64,000 nucleotides of DNA from Poa pratensis (taxonomy: Eukaryota > Streptophyta > Magnoliopsida > Poales > Poaceae), in assembly GCA_947311845.1 (NCBI GenBank), contig CAMZMU010000040.1, forward strand, positions 64,050,708-64,114,707, written 5' to 3'. How positions within the stretch are numbered: position 1 is the stretch's first letter; every line of letters starts with the position of its first letter. This document shows positions 31,950 to 43,649 of this stretch, one piece after another. Below the pieces are notes generated by a model that made no database searches, was not told the DNA's origin, and saw only the letters and a list, made by a program, of their open reading frames with translations. Both the position numbers and the translations under genes were made by a program.

Positions 31950-32820
31950 TGAGATTTCTATTTTTTTTGGAAAGTACTATACAATAACAATTTTTGGCAA
32001 CACTAACAAGGGGTGTAATGGCGATTGAAACTTGACACAGTTGCAACTGTTTCCTACTTCTGTGACCGCTGATGGTGTGTGGTTTTTTAGATATCATTTT
32101 AGTATCTTTATGCATAGTCAAAGGCCACAGGTACACTGGTTTAGATCCATTATCCAAGAAATTACAATGGAGCTCTTAAAACTAAGAATTATGATGAAAT
32201 CTTTTGTAGACATCTTCGTGGTATCAACCTTTGCAAAACGTAGTGCTACCGGGATTTAGGTAAAGAAACTGCAATCAGGCGGGGGGAGGGGGGGGGGGGG
32301 TGCAACGATAATGTCACTCGTTTGCGTACACGAATTTGATTACCGATAATGGTTTATTGAATGACTATTGAGTCGCCATCAGAAAATATGGGAAGCCATG
32401 AGCAATGAAAGTACTTGGGATGATAATGATCCCCTAAAAGTGTAGGCCATCATAACCACAAAATCTGCATCATATTGTCGAAGAAATATTCAAACCCCGT
32501 AAAGATGACACAATAACACAATCTCATCATATATGAATATTCAGATATGTGAAACCACAAATTACTCTAACTCCATATATAACACTGCCAAATAAAAGTA
32601 TAAAACTGAAGTATTTTTTGAAAAACACCATGACCACACATGCGAAAAGGACAAAACACTTGAAATATCTCGAGGTGCCCACCTCTCAGCGCCGAGATGG
32701 CAGCCGTAGATGAAGGGAACGAATATACCTCCGACTGCGGGAATGGCCGTTCTTCACAGCCCATGGTGCTCCCAACAACTCAACTGTGTGATGGTGTACA
32801 TGTATATGTGATCATATCCC
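31950..32820. other. Unannotated region with a G-run
   Basis: AT-rich, without recognisable coding sequence. A G-rich run (about 20 bases with one interruption) lies at 32280-32300. Confidence 0.4.
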
Positions 32821-32825
32821 ACTTA

Positions 32826-33300
32826 GAGCATCTCCACCGGTGCTACCAATAGAGCGGCATGCGAATGTATCAGACATGGGCTATTGGAAGCGTCGATACA
32901 CGTTACCGTGCTATTGGGACAACCGGTCCCATCGTTGGTCCCAATAGGTTTTTTTAGATAAAAAACTTGAGAATCGTAAAGGTAACTGCGAAATTTCTAT
33001 AAATTGTAGGGATTTGGCAGATCTGGACAAAATTTATTCTAAACTAAAAACATTTGTTGTAGAACGCGTCCTGTTAATGGAACTCTGACTCGACCTCCTC
33101 CACCGTCATCGGCGGCGGTTGAGCGAGCCTCCTTCTTCTCCTTCTTGCGGCTGAGGAAGAGCCGACCCCGTGGCGGGGAGGGCTGCTCCTCCTTGACCTT
33201 GATGAGAGGGGGTGTCGGTGCTCGCTGAAGGCTACGGCGTCTCTTGAACGACAATGTCGTCAGGCCTTCATGGCGGCGTCGGCTAGGACGCTTCCTTCTT
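32826..33300. mobile_element. Harbinger-like fragment, left end only
   Basis: TTA then GAGCATCTCCACCGG at 32826. The minus strand at 33300-33060 has a basic stretch with PPLIKVKEEQPSPPRGR, reminiscent of the VKEE/SPP motif found in ORFs of cereal transposons. No right end was found. Confidence 0.45.
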
Positions 33301-33955
33301 GACCTTGACGAGCGCGTGAGGATTATGCACTTTTCTATAAATAAATAAACGTGCATACATATGGCATGGCAATGACAGTGTTGGTTGATCATGTGGACAC
33401 TTTGCATATTCTGCTTGTAAACATCAAGGTTGCGTACATTTTCCCCGAAAAAAAACCCGTGCGTGGATGGTCATGTAGGGTCTAGCTGATGACATGAACG
33501 CTTTGCAGGTGCATCTTGCAAACAATAAGGTTGCATGCACTTTATAAGGAAAAATCTCATACATGCATGGTCATGTGGATGAAGGGGTTGGATGATGATG
33601 TGGATGCTTTTCGTATCAAGCTTCCAAAAATTAAATGAAAAAAGTGCGAATCAACTTTATAGATATTATAAAATTATAGATTGTATTTGTTCATGCCAAT
33701 CGATCAATGTATATGTGTGTGGTTTCGAGGCTGCGCATCCGCGCGGTGCTAGTTTATCTTGTTTGATGCCGGTGTGGTATATATGTGTGCATGGCCCTGT
33801 GATTTTTTAGGGGTGCACGGAATCCATGTGTATCGAGTATCGTTTTGTTCAACCTTTGTAATTAACATGTGCGATTTGAGCTGGAACAATGGCGAAGGAT
33901 AAATTATTTTTTGAGGTCGGACAACTCTAAAGTCTCTATCTCTATCTCTTCTCTA
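33301..33955. other. Unannotated region ending in a TCTCTA microsatellite
   Basis: Contains a loosely repeated GCATGGTCATGTGGA-like motif (33390-33600) and a (TCTCTA)n tract at about 33933-33960 abutting the Helitron. No coding signal. Confidence 0.4.
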
Positions 33956-35045
33956 TCTCTACTATCTAAAAAAGAAATTTGGTTCCTTAGTCTGCCAACC
34001 AGCGTTACGTCGGTCGCTTCATCCAACCTATCCCACTAATTCGCAGCGCCGACAGGTGGGTCCAATTTTCAGGAGTTCCTCCTCCCGCGGCACTCTCTCG
34101 ATCCACTTTTTCCGGGTCGATGCATCTCGCCTAAAGATCCACCGGCGCCTAGGAAGAAGACGTTGCGCAGCCTCCCGATCTTCCATTGGAGGAAGACGAA
34201 CCGCGCTTCTCATCCCATCCTCTATGTGCGGCGGCAGATCGCTCCCGACACCAGCGGCCGCGAGGACGGAGGCATCTGGTCCTGGCGCGCCCAGACCACG
34301 ACGGCGCATATGAGAAGCGACTCCCCGACGAGTGATGGCATCTTGCGTCGGAGGGTTGCAAAACGCGTCTGTAGCAATCTGCGTAATTTTCTCCACTCTT
34401 TCTTCTTTCTTCGACTCCCCGTTTTTCTCCTTTCCAGGACCAACTAGAGAAGCAGAAGCAAGACCGACAATAAAATCCTGACCGACACCGTAGCAGTCAC
34501 CAACTCATCTCATTGCCTCTCTTATCTCCCTAATTATCCTTTTTTAGCACTCGATCATCTGCATCGTTTCAGGAGGTTCAAGAGTTTGGTCTACTTGATG
34601 GAGGTGCACACCGTTCAGAATCTGCAGGTAACGAGTGAAAGGTAGTAAGTTGGCATCGATTCCATTCTCCCATGTGGGTGATTTGATAAGCATGCATAAA
34701 TTGTGTTTAACTGGTGTGTACTGGGTACAATATGTACAGGAAAATTCAAGTTATTGTTTGGATGCAAAAAATCTTGGGCATACATACATGGTGTGTGAGA
34801 GCCCTCTACATGTTTGTTGTTATGTTTTTAACAACTGAAACTATTTTGTTTCAGATTCCATTACTGTGCGCAAATGCTGATCGACGAGCACGTGGTACTG
34901 GGCGAGCAAATGAATATCCGTGGTCGCCGTGCCCAATGCCTCCATTAGGTGGTCATTGTGGTGATGGCTGAAGCAACGTTTTGTTCATATTTCTTCATTT
35001 TTCTTTTGTGCCATGGCTGAAGCAACGTTTTGTTCCTGCTTACTA

Positions 35046-35122
35046 CTCCCTCCGTTCACAAAAGGATGTCTCAACCTAGCTCATCAAGCTAGGTTGAGAC
35101 ATCCTTTTGTGAACGGAGGGAG
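35046..35122. mobile_element. Short Stowaway MITE (77 bp), TSD TA
   Basis: CTCCCTCCGTTCACAAAAGG with perfect inverted right half and a CTAGCTCATCAAGCTAG centre, TA on both sides (35044-35045 and 35123-35124). It is nested in the Helitron. Confidence 0.93.
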
Positions 35123-35910
35123 TAGAAGTTTTTGATGGATATGTGACTTTCGGTTTCATGTCTCATTCAGTGTATCATCTACCACATGTTGCCATGTGCA
35201 TTCATGCACTGGCCGATGGAAGCAAAAGCAGTTGAGAAGAGAACTTATCACCTGATAGCATCCTTAAAGGCAATATCATACCATCTCATACATTCTCTAT
35301 TATTGAATGAATTTGCTCTACATTGATGTTCAAAAATTCAACCTCATGATTTATTAATGGACATACTGTATCCAGACCTAGCTGAAACTTGACAAGATTC
35401 CGCATGATAGAAAACTTTTGTGTAGCAAAGTTTGCATGAGCATCTTCGAGTTGTGGGAATTCAGGTGGCTTCCTATGTGTAAATTGAGGTAAATTGTAGT
35501 ATACATCGGCTAACTTTATATTTTGCTTGCAGCTTCATGCGATGGGATAGCCATGGGATAAACTACAGTTTACTTCTGCCATGTTTCCTTCATTTCCCAC
35601 GCTTTACTACATATGCTACAGTTGGTTGTGACCACTTCTTATCCTTATGGGTCCATAATTTGTTTGTTCTGCAAAATTAGCACGAAATATCCTCTTGGGA
35701 CATCACTTTTCAGACTAAAGCTGATTTCTGAAAAGACAGAAATGTAAATTAAAATGAAACAATGATCTTCGAGCTATGGAATCTGATGTTTGTACTTTGC
35801 ACCATGAGCTGCTTTCAAAACTTCTATTTGGTGCACGCCTCTTATGGGGTCACTTCTCATGTGACTTGTGAACCTTCACATCCCCGAGTCGTGCCTTTGG
35901 CATATGAGGA

Positions 35911-36893
35911 GAGTTAATTGCACTGGCGGTCACACAACTCGTCGTGTATGTGCATTTAAGTCACACATCTCAAAAACGTGAATAACGGGTCACACAGCTG
36001 ACCAAACAAGTGCACTTTAGTCACAAATAGTTCAAATCATCTCGTTTTGTACGGGAATTTTTCAGAAAGCCCCCCGATGTAATATTATCAGGATTCATTG
36101 CAAAATTCCTTCACACATGACGGGTGGGGCCCACCCGTCAGGGTTGTCTTCTACCTCAGGCAGCAGCTGCCATGGGGATGGCGGCGCCGCCTCCGGGTCG
36201 CCAGCACCGGCGCCGCCTCCAGGTCGCCCGCCTCTGGGTCGCCATCATCGGCGCCGACTTCCGGTCGCCCGCCGCAGCCCCAGATGCGCCGCCTCTCTCC
36301 GCCAACTGCAGGACGCCTCTACACCTTCTACGCCGTCGCGTCGTCCGTGCTCTCGCACCTCCGGCGTGGCCATCCTCCCGGGCCTCACGGACGCGGATCT
36401 CGCCCGCGCCGAGGCCGAGATAGGCTTCATCTTCCCGCCCGACCTCCGCGCCGTGCTGGCGCTCGAGCTGCCGTCGGGGCCGGGGTTCCCGGACTGGCGC
36501 ACCCGCGCGGGGCTCCGCGCCACGTTCGACCTGGCCCGTGGCCGCGCCTCCATCCCCGCAACCGCGCCGCCCTCCATCCCCGCAGCCGCGCCGCCGGCGA
36601 CGGTTTCCGGTGGAGGAAGATCCATTGCTGAGTGCTGACGTCAGCGTGACGTCATCCCTATTTTTTTCTTTTCAGAAAATCATTTCTGTCCATGGATATT
36701 TGCAATATTGACCCTCATAATATAACACAGGGGGTTATCTGAAAATTTCAGTCCATAACGGAATGACGTGACCCGTTTGTGACCAGCGTGCACCCACTTG
36801 TCGAGATGTGAGACCAAAAAAATCATGTTTTCCAGATGTGTGACTTAAGTGCACATACGCGACGAGTTGTGTGACCGCCAGTGCAATTAACTC
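35911..36893 (+). mobile_element. Pack-MULE (983 bp), 9-bp TSD ATATGAGGA
   Basis: The left end GAGTTAATTGCACTGGCGG and its mirror at the right form inverted repeats that match strongly for about 60 bp and weakly to about 130 bp. A perfect 9-bp duplication ATATGAGGA lies at 35902-35910 and 36894-36902, the signature of Mutator-like elements. The interior is GC-rich gene-derived sequence, not transposase. Confidence 0.9.
36117..36638 (+). CDS. Chimeric ORF inside the Pack-MULE with a captured gene fragment (173 aa)
   Basis: ATG at 36117 to TGA at 36636-36638, uninterrupted. Residues about 1-80 are Arg/Pro/Ser-rich and derive from element or leader sequence. Residues about 82-140 ([50 protein letters not shown]) look like a captured host exon. 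The pattern resembles the N-terminal part of SMI1/KNR4 (SUKH)-like plant proteins; that is tentative. The last part is Ala/Pro repeats. The full domain is not present, so enzymatic or structural function is unlikely. Such ORFs can be transcribed from MULE ends. Confidence 0.5.
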   Translation: MTGGAHPSGLSSTSGSSCHGDGGAASGSPAPAPPPGRPPLGRHHRRRLPVARRSPRCAASLRQLQDASTPSTPSRRPCSRTSGVAILPGLTDADLARAEAEIGFIFPPDLRAVLALELPSGPGFPDWRTRAGLRATFDLARGRASIPATAPPSIPAAAPPATVSGGGRSIAEC

Positions 36894-37479
36894 ATATGAG
36901 GACTACATATTAACCCACCAAATTATGTGCCTAGCTTTGTTAGCATTTGGACGAGGACCATGAGAAAAGAAGAGTGACCCCGGTGTTTGATGTTGGCTCT
37001 GCAAAACCGTCACTGGAACTGTGCGAAAGGTTCAGTCTGTATCAACGAGAACTTACCTTGCAAGTCTCCATAACAAAGATTTGTCCCAGTCGTTGCAACG
37101 CACGGGCATATGTCCTAGTATAAACAAAATATCACTTTCCAATCCCACACCTCGGAATACAAATAGACCAAATTTGATGTAAGTAACAAAAAGTTTAGTG
37201 CAATATTCGTACGAAGCAGAGTACATCTCGTGACAACAGCGGCGTGTAAAGCAGCTGGTTGCTTTCCTTGGCGAACTAGGATGAATGCATTGTGCTCATA
37301 GCGCGAAATCAATAATCATGTTCTCCATGGCCATAGATAGCACATCCACAATCAGTTTAGTATTGTGATTGATATTTCAATATTACTAAGCATGCGTTTA
37401 ATTTCAACTTTATCACCAAGTAAAACTTGCAAGACTACTACCGATATTTTGGCTTATGCTCTAGAAGATTATAAAATGT

Positions 37480-38720
37480 TCTCATCCAATCATGAATTCA
37501 TACACGAGAAACAGCTATTAACATATTCATTTATTAGACCATATACTTTACAGATCTCTGCCATGATATTAAGGATCTTAATAAGACACTCGAACACCCA
37601 TATGGATTATAATTCTGTAAATAGGAAAAAAATATGGAAAACTTTTATACAAAAAAAGTTTAAATCCTCGTGACAATTTTTTTATTGATAGATATTGGAA
37701 TAGTATAATCGAGAATGATATACTCCATCCGTTCCAAAAATATAAGGCACCCTTAAATTTTGTTGGTTAATGGCGTACAATTTTGATCATGATTTGTATT
37801 TATAATATGTCCACAAAACTAGTATAATGATATATGAACTGAAAAAACTGCAAGAGAAATACAATTGTACCATTTATACATTCTCAATCCATATAATTTA
37901 TTATGTATTAGTAGGCAAAAAATCTACTATCAAATACCGATATAAATATAACGAGCCTTATATTTTGGGGACTGAGGGGGTAATTAATATTAGCAACATT
38001 CAAAAGTGGTTTACTACGACAACTAATTGATAGAAAACTATACTGGTTAATGGTTTTAAAATTAATTAATAAATAAATATAAAATTTTAGTATAAGTATA
38101 TTTATTTTAATTCACCCCAGGTAAAGTATGATTGGACCGGCCATACGGGCAACACTAGTGTGAACGAGCTGATCACTCTAATGGCATTTTGTGACTGCAA
38201 TACGTATCAGAGGCATGTTAAGGGAAAGAACGAAAATATGCCTAAAACAAGAAGGCACAAAGTGGGCGGACGCGGTTGTCTAACCTGTGTCGGTGAAAAG
38301 ATAAAGGTAGTATACTCCAATCTTCTGAGACCATCCGCTGAAAATCACAAAGCAAAGGTAGGAGAGCATAGTGCAAGACGCTAGCGAGGTAAATGAAGAT
38401 GCGTATACAATACGTTTAGACCAGGCATCCGTAAATGTTGATGAAGAATGCCTCGCCATCCTGCTCGGTTATGCAGCAGAAGGACGAAGCCACTACAGAG
38501 GAGAGCGGCGATGGTCGGGTCAGGCCACCATCCACCAACATGTAGCTCATTCTTTCATGATCGGTAGACCGGGCTGCGTTGCATACAAAGAGAATGAACA
38601 ATCGATCGATTATGCATCCATGTAGCAGAAGTAGGTAGTACATGACTCCAATCCTGCCGCAATGTCATGCATGTGATTATATTAGGATGTAAGCAGAAAT
38701 TAGTATTGGAGGGTGAAGGG
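37480..38720. repeat. Duplicated block X, copy 1
   Basis: Stretches such as TTAATATTAGCAACATTCAA followed by GGTTTACTA, and TTAGTATTGGAGGGTGAA near 38700, recur in the same order at 43650-44290. Copies are well diverged. The Stowaway at 37723 is private to this copy. Confidence 0.6.
37723..37980. mobile_element. Stowaway MITE (258 bp), TSD TA
   Basis: The left end CTCCATCCGTTCCAAAAATA and the right end TATTTTGGGGACTGAGGGGG are imperfect mirrors, with TA at 37721-37722 and 37981-37982. It is inserted in duplicated block X1; the homologous copy at 43.9 kb lacks it. Confidence 0.8.
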
Positions 38721-39499
38721 AAACACGGACGGGCAATGATCTAGAGGCATTGATCAATCCGCGCGGGGTACTAAATAACAACTCAAACATGCTTATGAAT
38801 CGACAAACAAAAACATCATGCGTACAAGCAGTCAACGAGAATAAGCACATCATGCCTACAACCAGTTAAATGGGAATTAGCCAAATCTCTGACATCATCA
38901 AATCTCAGTTGCAACTCATACTGAAATTCATGTCCAACACGAATCATGAAAAGAGTCCAACTGTCGAGTTACAACCGTCACTTGTGACTGAAAAAAATCA
39001 TTTGTGATCCAACTTGCGACTCATCGTTTCCTCCAGTTATGCAAACATCGCAAGTCCTCCAAAAAAAACTGCATCCTCCTATAAAAATCCTGATGCTCAG
39101 CGGGATTTTGAAAAACATGCGGCCCGTGCGTTGGCATTACCAAACCGGATATCACAAAGGCGAAGTATGGGAGCCTGAAATGGACAATTGCTGAGTTGCT
39201 TGGAGCATCTTGGATGGTGTCTAACTTGTCCGTGGAAATTTCAGGTTGACTAAATGAAGAACCGTCGGCAGCTAGCAGACACAAAGTTGGCCGGGCGCGT
39301 GTGTGTACGTGGTGTGTCGTGGTGTCACTCTCGGACAGTTCCAGGACAAATCGAAACGTTCTAGGAGGAGAAAGTGTAACCTTGAGATGAGAATGGAAGA
39401 GGACGAATAGTTCTTTTTAATTTGGACGTACTACCCGGGTACATAGACGTATTTTCTACCTTATCAAAGCAAGACGACGCATTTTCACACGTAATGTTA
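38721..39499. other. Unannotated region
   Basis: No recognisable gene. A minus-strand frame at 39021-39284 (FRLPYFAFVISGLVMPTHGP) has no ATG start and no known domain. Confidence 0.35.
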
Positions 39500-40716
39500 G
39501 GGCGTCTCTAGCCGTTTGACCCAGGCCATTTTCCGATGCTTAATTGGGCCGCCTGGGGTCATCGGCGCTATTTTGTGCGCTGGGAGGTGGCCGTGCGGCG
39601 ACGATGACGCACGACGTTGGTTGATGACGAGGCTGTCGCGCTGGCACGTGCGGGGCGGCGATGACGGCTCCGTCTTCACGCGCGCGTACGGCGTCGCCGA
39701 TGAGCCCGACGAATGGGAGCGAGAGCCCGGTGCGGAGGACGACGAAGAGCCGCCGCCCAGGCGCCACGGCATCCGGGAGCTGCCGCGGCGCCGGGAGATG
39801 ACGGGAGGCCGAGGAGGCATGGTGAGGCGTGGGTGGTTGCCGGCCTCGATGTAGTCGAGGACGGTGGCGAGGGTCCGCCCAACCCACCATCGGAGGCGGC
39901 CCTCGGAATTGTTCCGTGTCGGCGCCGGAGGAGGCCCGTCGAAGGCGGCCAGCTCTCTGGCGTGGCGCTAGTCGAAGTACACGATCCAGTCGTGAGGTTG
40001 TCAGGGAGGAAGCGCGGCTCGTCGCGCTCCTCCTCCGTCAGCCCGGCGCGCACGGCCTCGATCTCCGCCAAGAAGTTCGCTCCCTGGGGCACCGGAGGCA
40101 CGGGCACGCCACCGGCGCTGAACCTCCACTCGCCGGGGATGCGCATATCTGGCGGCGCGGGGTAGCCCGCCACGTAAAGGAGGCGAGCCTTCTACTCTTG
40201 GAGCCACCGGCGGCCGAATCCAGTGGTCGCCGCGCCATCGCTGGGGAACCTCTCCGCCATGAGCTCGGGATGCTTTGGGCGAGATGTGAGAGAGAGGGCG
40301 AGAGAGAGAGGAAGATTTGCTTTGCCATGACGAGATGTGGGATTTTATACCGGCTTGGGGAGGCGAGACGGGGGCGGTGGCCCGCGATTGGACGCGTCGG
40401 TCGTTCGCCTGAGAAAGGCTGAACGGCGCGGCAGTATTTGACCGGCGCGGGAGCCAAGGGAGCGCGGTTTCCATTTTGTTTCCCACGTTAATTCGCCTAG
40501 CCGCTGATAAGGTGGGCCCTGCGTTTTCATGTCTTTTTTCTCTCCGCCGGTGCCCGCAGCTGCCCCTGACGGACTGGGTTCGAACTAGGAGCGCCGGATG
40601 AAAAACTAGCGCAAAACAGCGCTATTTGGTTTCTTGAGGTGTGACTGAGAGATTTTGTTTGCGCCAGCGCTAAAAAAATATTTTTTTTTTAGCTGTTAGG
40701 GGCCGAGTGAAGATGG
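39500..40716 (-). mobile_element. Harbinger-like element with degenerate internal ORF
   Basis: The left end is TTA then GGGCGTCTCTAGCCG. The right end near 40700-40716 (GCCGAGTGAAGATGG) looks like the mirrored terminal repeat, cut by the LINE fragment that follows. The minus-strand frame (about 40260-39500) reads GGVPVPPVPQGANFLAEIEA and LTEEERDEPRFLPDN, then after a frameshift near 39960 the block NNSEGRLRWWVGRTL and ARVKTEPSSPP. I know this as an ORF type repeatedly found in cereal transposons; its role is unknown. Confidence 0.6.
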
Positions 40717-41426
40717 CTTTGTTGCATGGAAAAGCAGTCCCACAAATCGATATATCAAGAACTTTCCTTGTCAGCTACCTCCGGTCTCTAAAGGATGTCA
40801 AAAAATTCAGTACAGAGGAAATTCTGAAAGGAAAATTGCCGATTGATGATGTGATAACTGAGAAATACTTTGCACCTAAACGTGACATGCCATGGTCTCC
40901 TCCCCCACAGGACTGGGTGGCGCTGTCAACTGATGGTTCGTTTTCAGCTGATGGCACAGCTGGTGCTGGGATGGTGCTAAGGGATGTGAGGGGTGGTGTC
41001 ATTGTTGCAGCTTGTAGAGGAATTTTTAATTGCAACGAAGCACTAGAAGCAGAACTGCATGCGATTGTGTGCGGCATGGCTTTGGCCATTCAGTGGTCTG
41101 ATTGTCCGGTCGTTGTGCAGGCTGATTCTACAGGAGCTCTATCGGCGCTGATGGATGATTCACTATCTCGATCAAAATATGGACATCTGGTGGCCGAAGT
41201 CAAAAAACTCATGGAGGATAGGGAGTTTATTCCGGTTAAAGTGAGTAGATCTCAAATAGGGTTGCAGATGCCTTGGCTAATTACGGGCGTTCTGAGCACA
41301 ACAACATGTGTTGGGTGCATCCAGAGCCGAGTTTCATCACTAATCTTGTATTAGCCGATTGTAACACTATTACCATTGAATAAAATCCCATGTTTCACTC
41401 GCAAAAAAAAAAAAAAAAAAAAAAAA
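40717..41426 (+). pseudogene. 5'-truncated LINE: ORF2 RNase H domain, 3'UTR and poly(A)
   Basis: The C-terminal RNase H (RVT_3) domain of a plant LINE, which degrades RNA in the RNA-DNA hybrid during reverse transcription. Catalytic residues are visible: Asp in WVALSTDGSF, Glu in EALEAELHAIVCG, Asp in VVVQADSTGAL. A single A is missing in the run at 41254-41256; past it the correct frame continues NRVADALANYGRSEHNN (fourth acidic residue) to the stop TAA at 41381. A 24-base poly(A) at 41403-41426 marks the 3' end. Everything upstream of RNase H is missing, as in abortive target-primed insertion. Confidence 0.85.
41403..41426 (+). repeat. Poly(A) tail of LINE
   Basis: 24 A immediately after AATAAAATCCCATG and a short spacer. 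Confidence 0.9.
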
Positions 41427-41639
41427 GACGGTTTACTGGTTGAAGCAGGTGGGGAGTATGAAACTGAAGTTGAACTTGAGGTCGTACTCGTACGGCATAT
41501 GGACTTCGTCTGACACTCTGACTCTGACATCGCTCACGATGTTTCACGATCACGAGAGCTACAGCTGATTAGCAGGCAGCTGCTCAAATGGCAATGTGCT
41601 AAAAAAATCTCGTGCTAGGTCGGGAGATGATCACGACGG

Positions 41640-42720
41640 AAAGCCTTATGTTTTGGCGGCAAATCCTATGCGGCGTCCGTTAACGCCGCATAGTGATAGC
41701 GCCGCCTGCAGGAATTCATCCGCGACGCTTTACTAGGCCGGCCCGTTTGGCGACTTTTTTTTTTTAGTTTTTCTTTTTCTGTTTCTTTTTTGTTTCTTTT
41801 TTCTTTTCTGTTTCTTTTTTATTGTCAGTTTCTTTTTTCGTTTTTTTGTTTTTCTTTTATGTATTGTTTTAGTTTTGTTTTTGCTATTATTTTTTGCTCT
41901 TTTTTTAAAAAAATGGTTCTAATTTTGAAAATGGTTCCAATTTTTTAAAATGGTTCCAAAAGTGAAAATAGTTCCAATTTTGAAAACAGTTCTATTTTGA
42001 AAATGGTTCTAAATTTAAAAATGGTTTCATTTTGAAAATGGTTCCTAATTTAAAAATGGTTCCGAATTTAAAATGGTTCCAAATTTTAAAATGGTTCCAA
42101 ATTTGAAAAATGTTCATTTTTGAAAATTGGTTCCATTTTGAAAATGGTTCCAAAATTGAAAATGGTTCCAAATTTGAAAATGGATCCAAATTAAAAAACA
42201 TTTTTGAAAATGGTTTCATTTTGAAAATGGTTCCAATTTTAAAATGGTTCCGAATTTAAAATGGTTCCAAATGTAAAAATGGTTCCAAATTTGAAAATTA
42301 TTCATTCTGAAAATTGATTCCATTTTGAAAATGGTTCCAAATTTGAAAATGGTTCAAAATTTAAAAATGGTTCCAAATTTGAAAATGGTACCAGGATTTT
42401 TGAAAATTGATCATTTTTTTTGGTGCGAACATGCAGGAAAGAAAACGAAAAAAAAACTGGAACATATTTTTGGGCGCGAAAAAAAATGAAACGTGCAGTG
42501 GCGAAACAGTTGGGCCGACCCATATAGTCGGCGGGGAGCGAACACAGCAGGCGGCGCTGGGCGAACCCGCCGCCAACGGGCGCCCTATAGGACCTCCCTG
42601 TTTTGGCGCGCCGGCGTGGGCAAGGAAATGCCAAACCTTCTCTCGAAAAGGATCGAAATGCAACACGGGCCAGCTCCCACGACAGGTTTAGCGGCCTAGA
42701 CGGCCTAGGCATGCGTTCAC
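41640..42720. mobile_element. Element carrying minisatellite array 1
   Basis: A GC-rich left flank (with the palindrome GCGGCGTCCGTTAACGCCGC near 41667-41690), a T/C-rich tract (41753-41910), the array (41895-42412) and a GC-rich right flank to about 42720 (GGCGAACCCGCCGCCAACGG, GGCCTAGACGGCCTAGG). It looks like one mobile unit, but I could not find terminal repeats. ORFs on the minus strand are translations of the array. Confidence 0.45.
41895..42412. repeat. Minisatellite array 1, AAAATGGTTCC units
   Basis: About 25-30 degenerate units of 17-20 bp such as AAAATGGTTCCAAATTTG and AAAATGGTTCCATTTTG. Because AAATTT and CATTTTGAAAATG are self-complementary the array can fold on itself. The same repeat forms the larger array at 50620. 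Confidence 0.9.
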
Positions 42721-42759
42721 CACAAGATGGCCCTTTAGAACGAGTGGCCCTTTAGAGAA

Positions 42760-43040
42760 GGAGGCCCAACTGAAGAGGATCTCACCCGATTTCAAGTTTC
42801 TCCGCACCACGGCTCGGGTTAACAGCCTACTTACTGAGCAAGAATGCCGACATCCCATGGCCCAACAATAAAAGGGAAGAAGGCCGTATCTTGAGCTCAG
42901 ACCACACTAAATGCTGGGAATTCGGTTTTCTCCAAACGAATCTGTCATGAATATGGCCCCTCTTGCCCTCTAATTCGGTTCCACCACCAGTTCAGTGCCC
43001 CTCTCTCTTTCCCATTTGTCAGAAGAATAAACGGCACACA
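42760..43040. repeat. Duplicated block Y, copy 1
   Basis: Anchors CCCAACTGAAGAGGATCT, CTTGAGCTCAGACCACACTA and TTCCACCACCAGTTCAGTGC recur collinearly at 45785-46655. Confidence 0.6.
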
Positions 43041-43649
43041 CTACGATCGTGGTACCATAGGATGCAACTATGGGCGGCATTTAATTTGATGGCATCTCCA
43101 TTGATGAAGAAGACAAATATCAAAATCCTAACCTAAGACATTTTTTTAACTAAAATGTCAACTCATATATCGGGTTCCCTTCCGCTCGACGCCAACGTGG
43201 CTAGCCGAAGGGGACCAATTTATGGAGGAGGCTAGGCGGTGGAGGAGGCTAGGTTTTTCTTGTGGTGGCAGAACGAATAGGCAAATAGAATCACTTCAAG
43301 GTTTATTATGAGATGCAGATAGATACGAGATGAGACGACTGGACGAGACGAACACGGATACGAATGAGAGAATATCTAGTGATACCACCTCTTTATATAC
43401 TCCATGTGCTAACATTAGAAAAAAGAATTATGTTCACAAAATCTATGAAAAAGTGTGAGTTCTCATAATATATGTGTTTACAACCTTTTTTAAGATTCAA
43501 ATTCAAAATGAGCATTGAGAAAAAAAGATAATTTTAGAATGGATAATATCATTAGTGTCCCAGAAAGACACTAATCAGACCTGTCAACTTGGAGGGTGTT
43601 CAGGTCTAAGATGAGCCCTAGAGCTTTTAATTTATACACTAGAAATTTA
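43041..43649. other. Unannotated AT-rich region
   Basis: No coding or element signal that I recognise. Confidence 0.35.

Larger units (their letters stand above)
33956..37118 (+). mobile_element. Non-autonomous Helitron (3.2 kb) carrying a Pack-MULE and a Stowaway
   Basis: Starts TCTCTACTATCTAAAAAAG after an A and ends with CGTTGCAACGCACGGGC, a short spacer and CTAG, followed by T. These match cereal Helitron termini: 5' TC, palindromic segment near the 3' end, 3' CTRR, insertion between A and T, no target duplication. No Rep/helicase frame is present. The GC-rich part at 34030-34440 could be captured sequence but I recognise no gene in it. The start coordinate may be off by a few bases because of the adjacent microsatellite. 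Confidence 0.75.

Noticed and set aside
31242..32157. ORFs of 234 and 276 codons on opposite strands
   Set aside because: Both consist of minisatellite and terminal sequence of a Harbinger-like element, and the second crosses its TSD.
39713..40486. Plus-strand ORFs of 150-197 codons
   Set aside because: They are antisense to the conserved transposon ORF on the minus strand.
40700..41430. Target-site duplication for the LINE tail
   Set aside because: AAGATGG before and AAGACGG after are too short and imperfect to claim.
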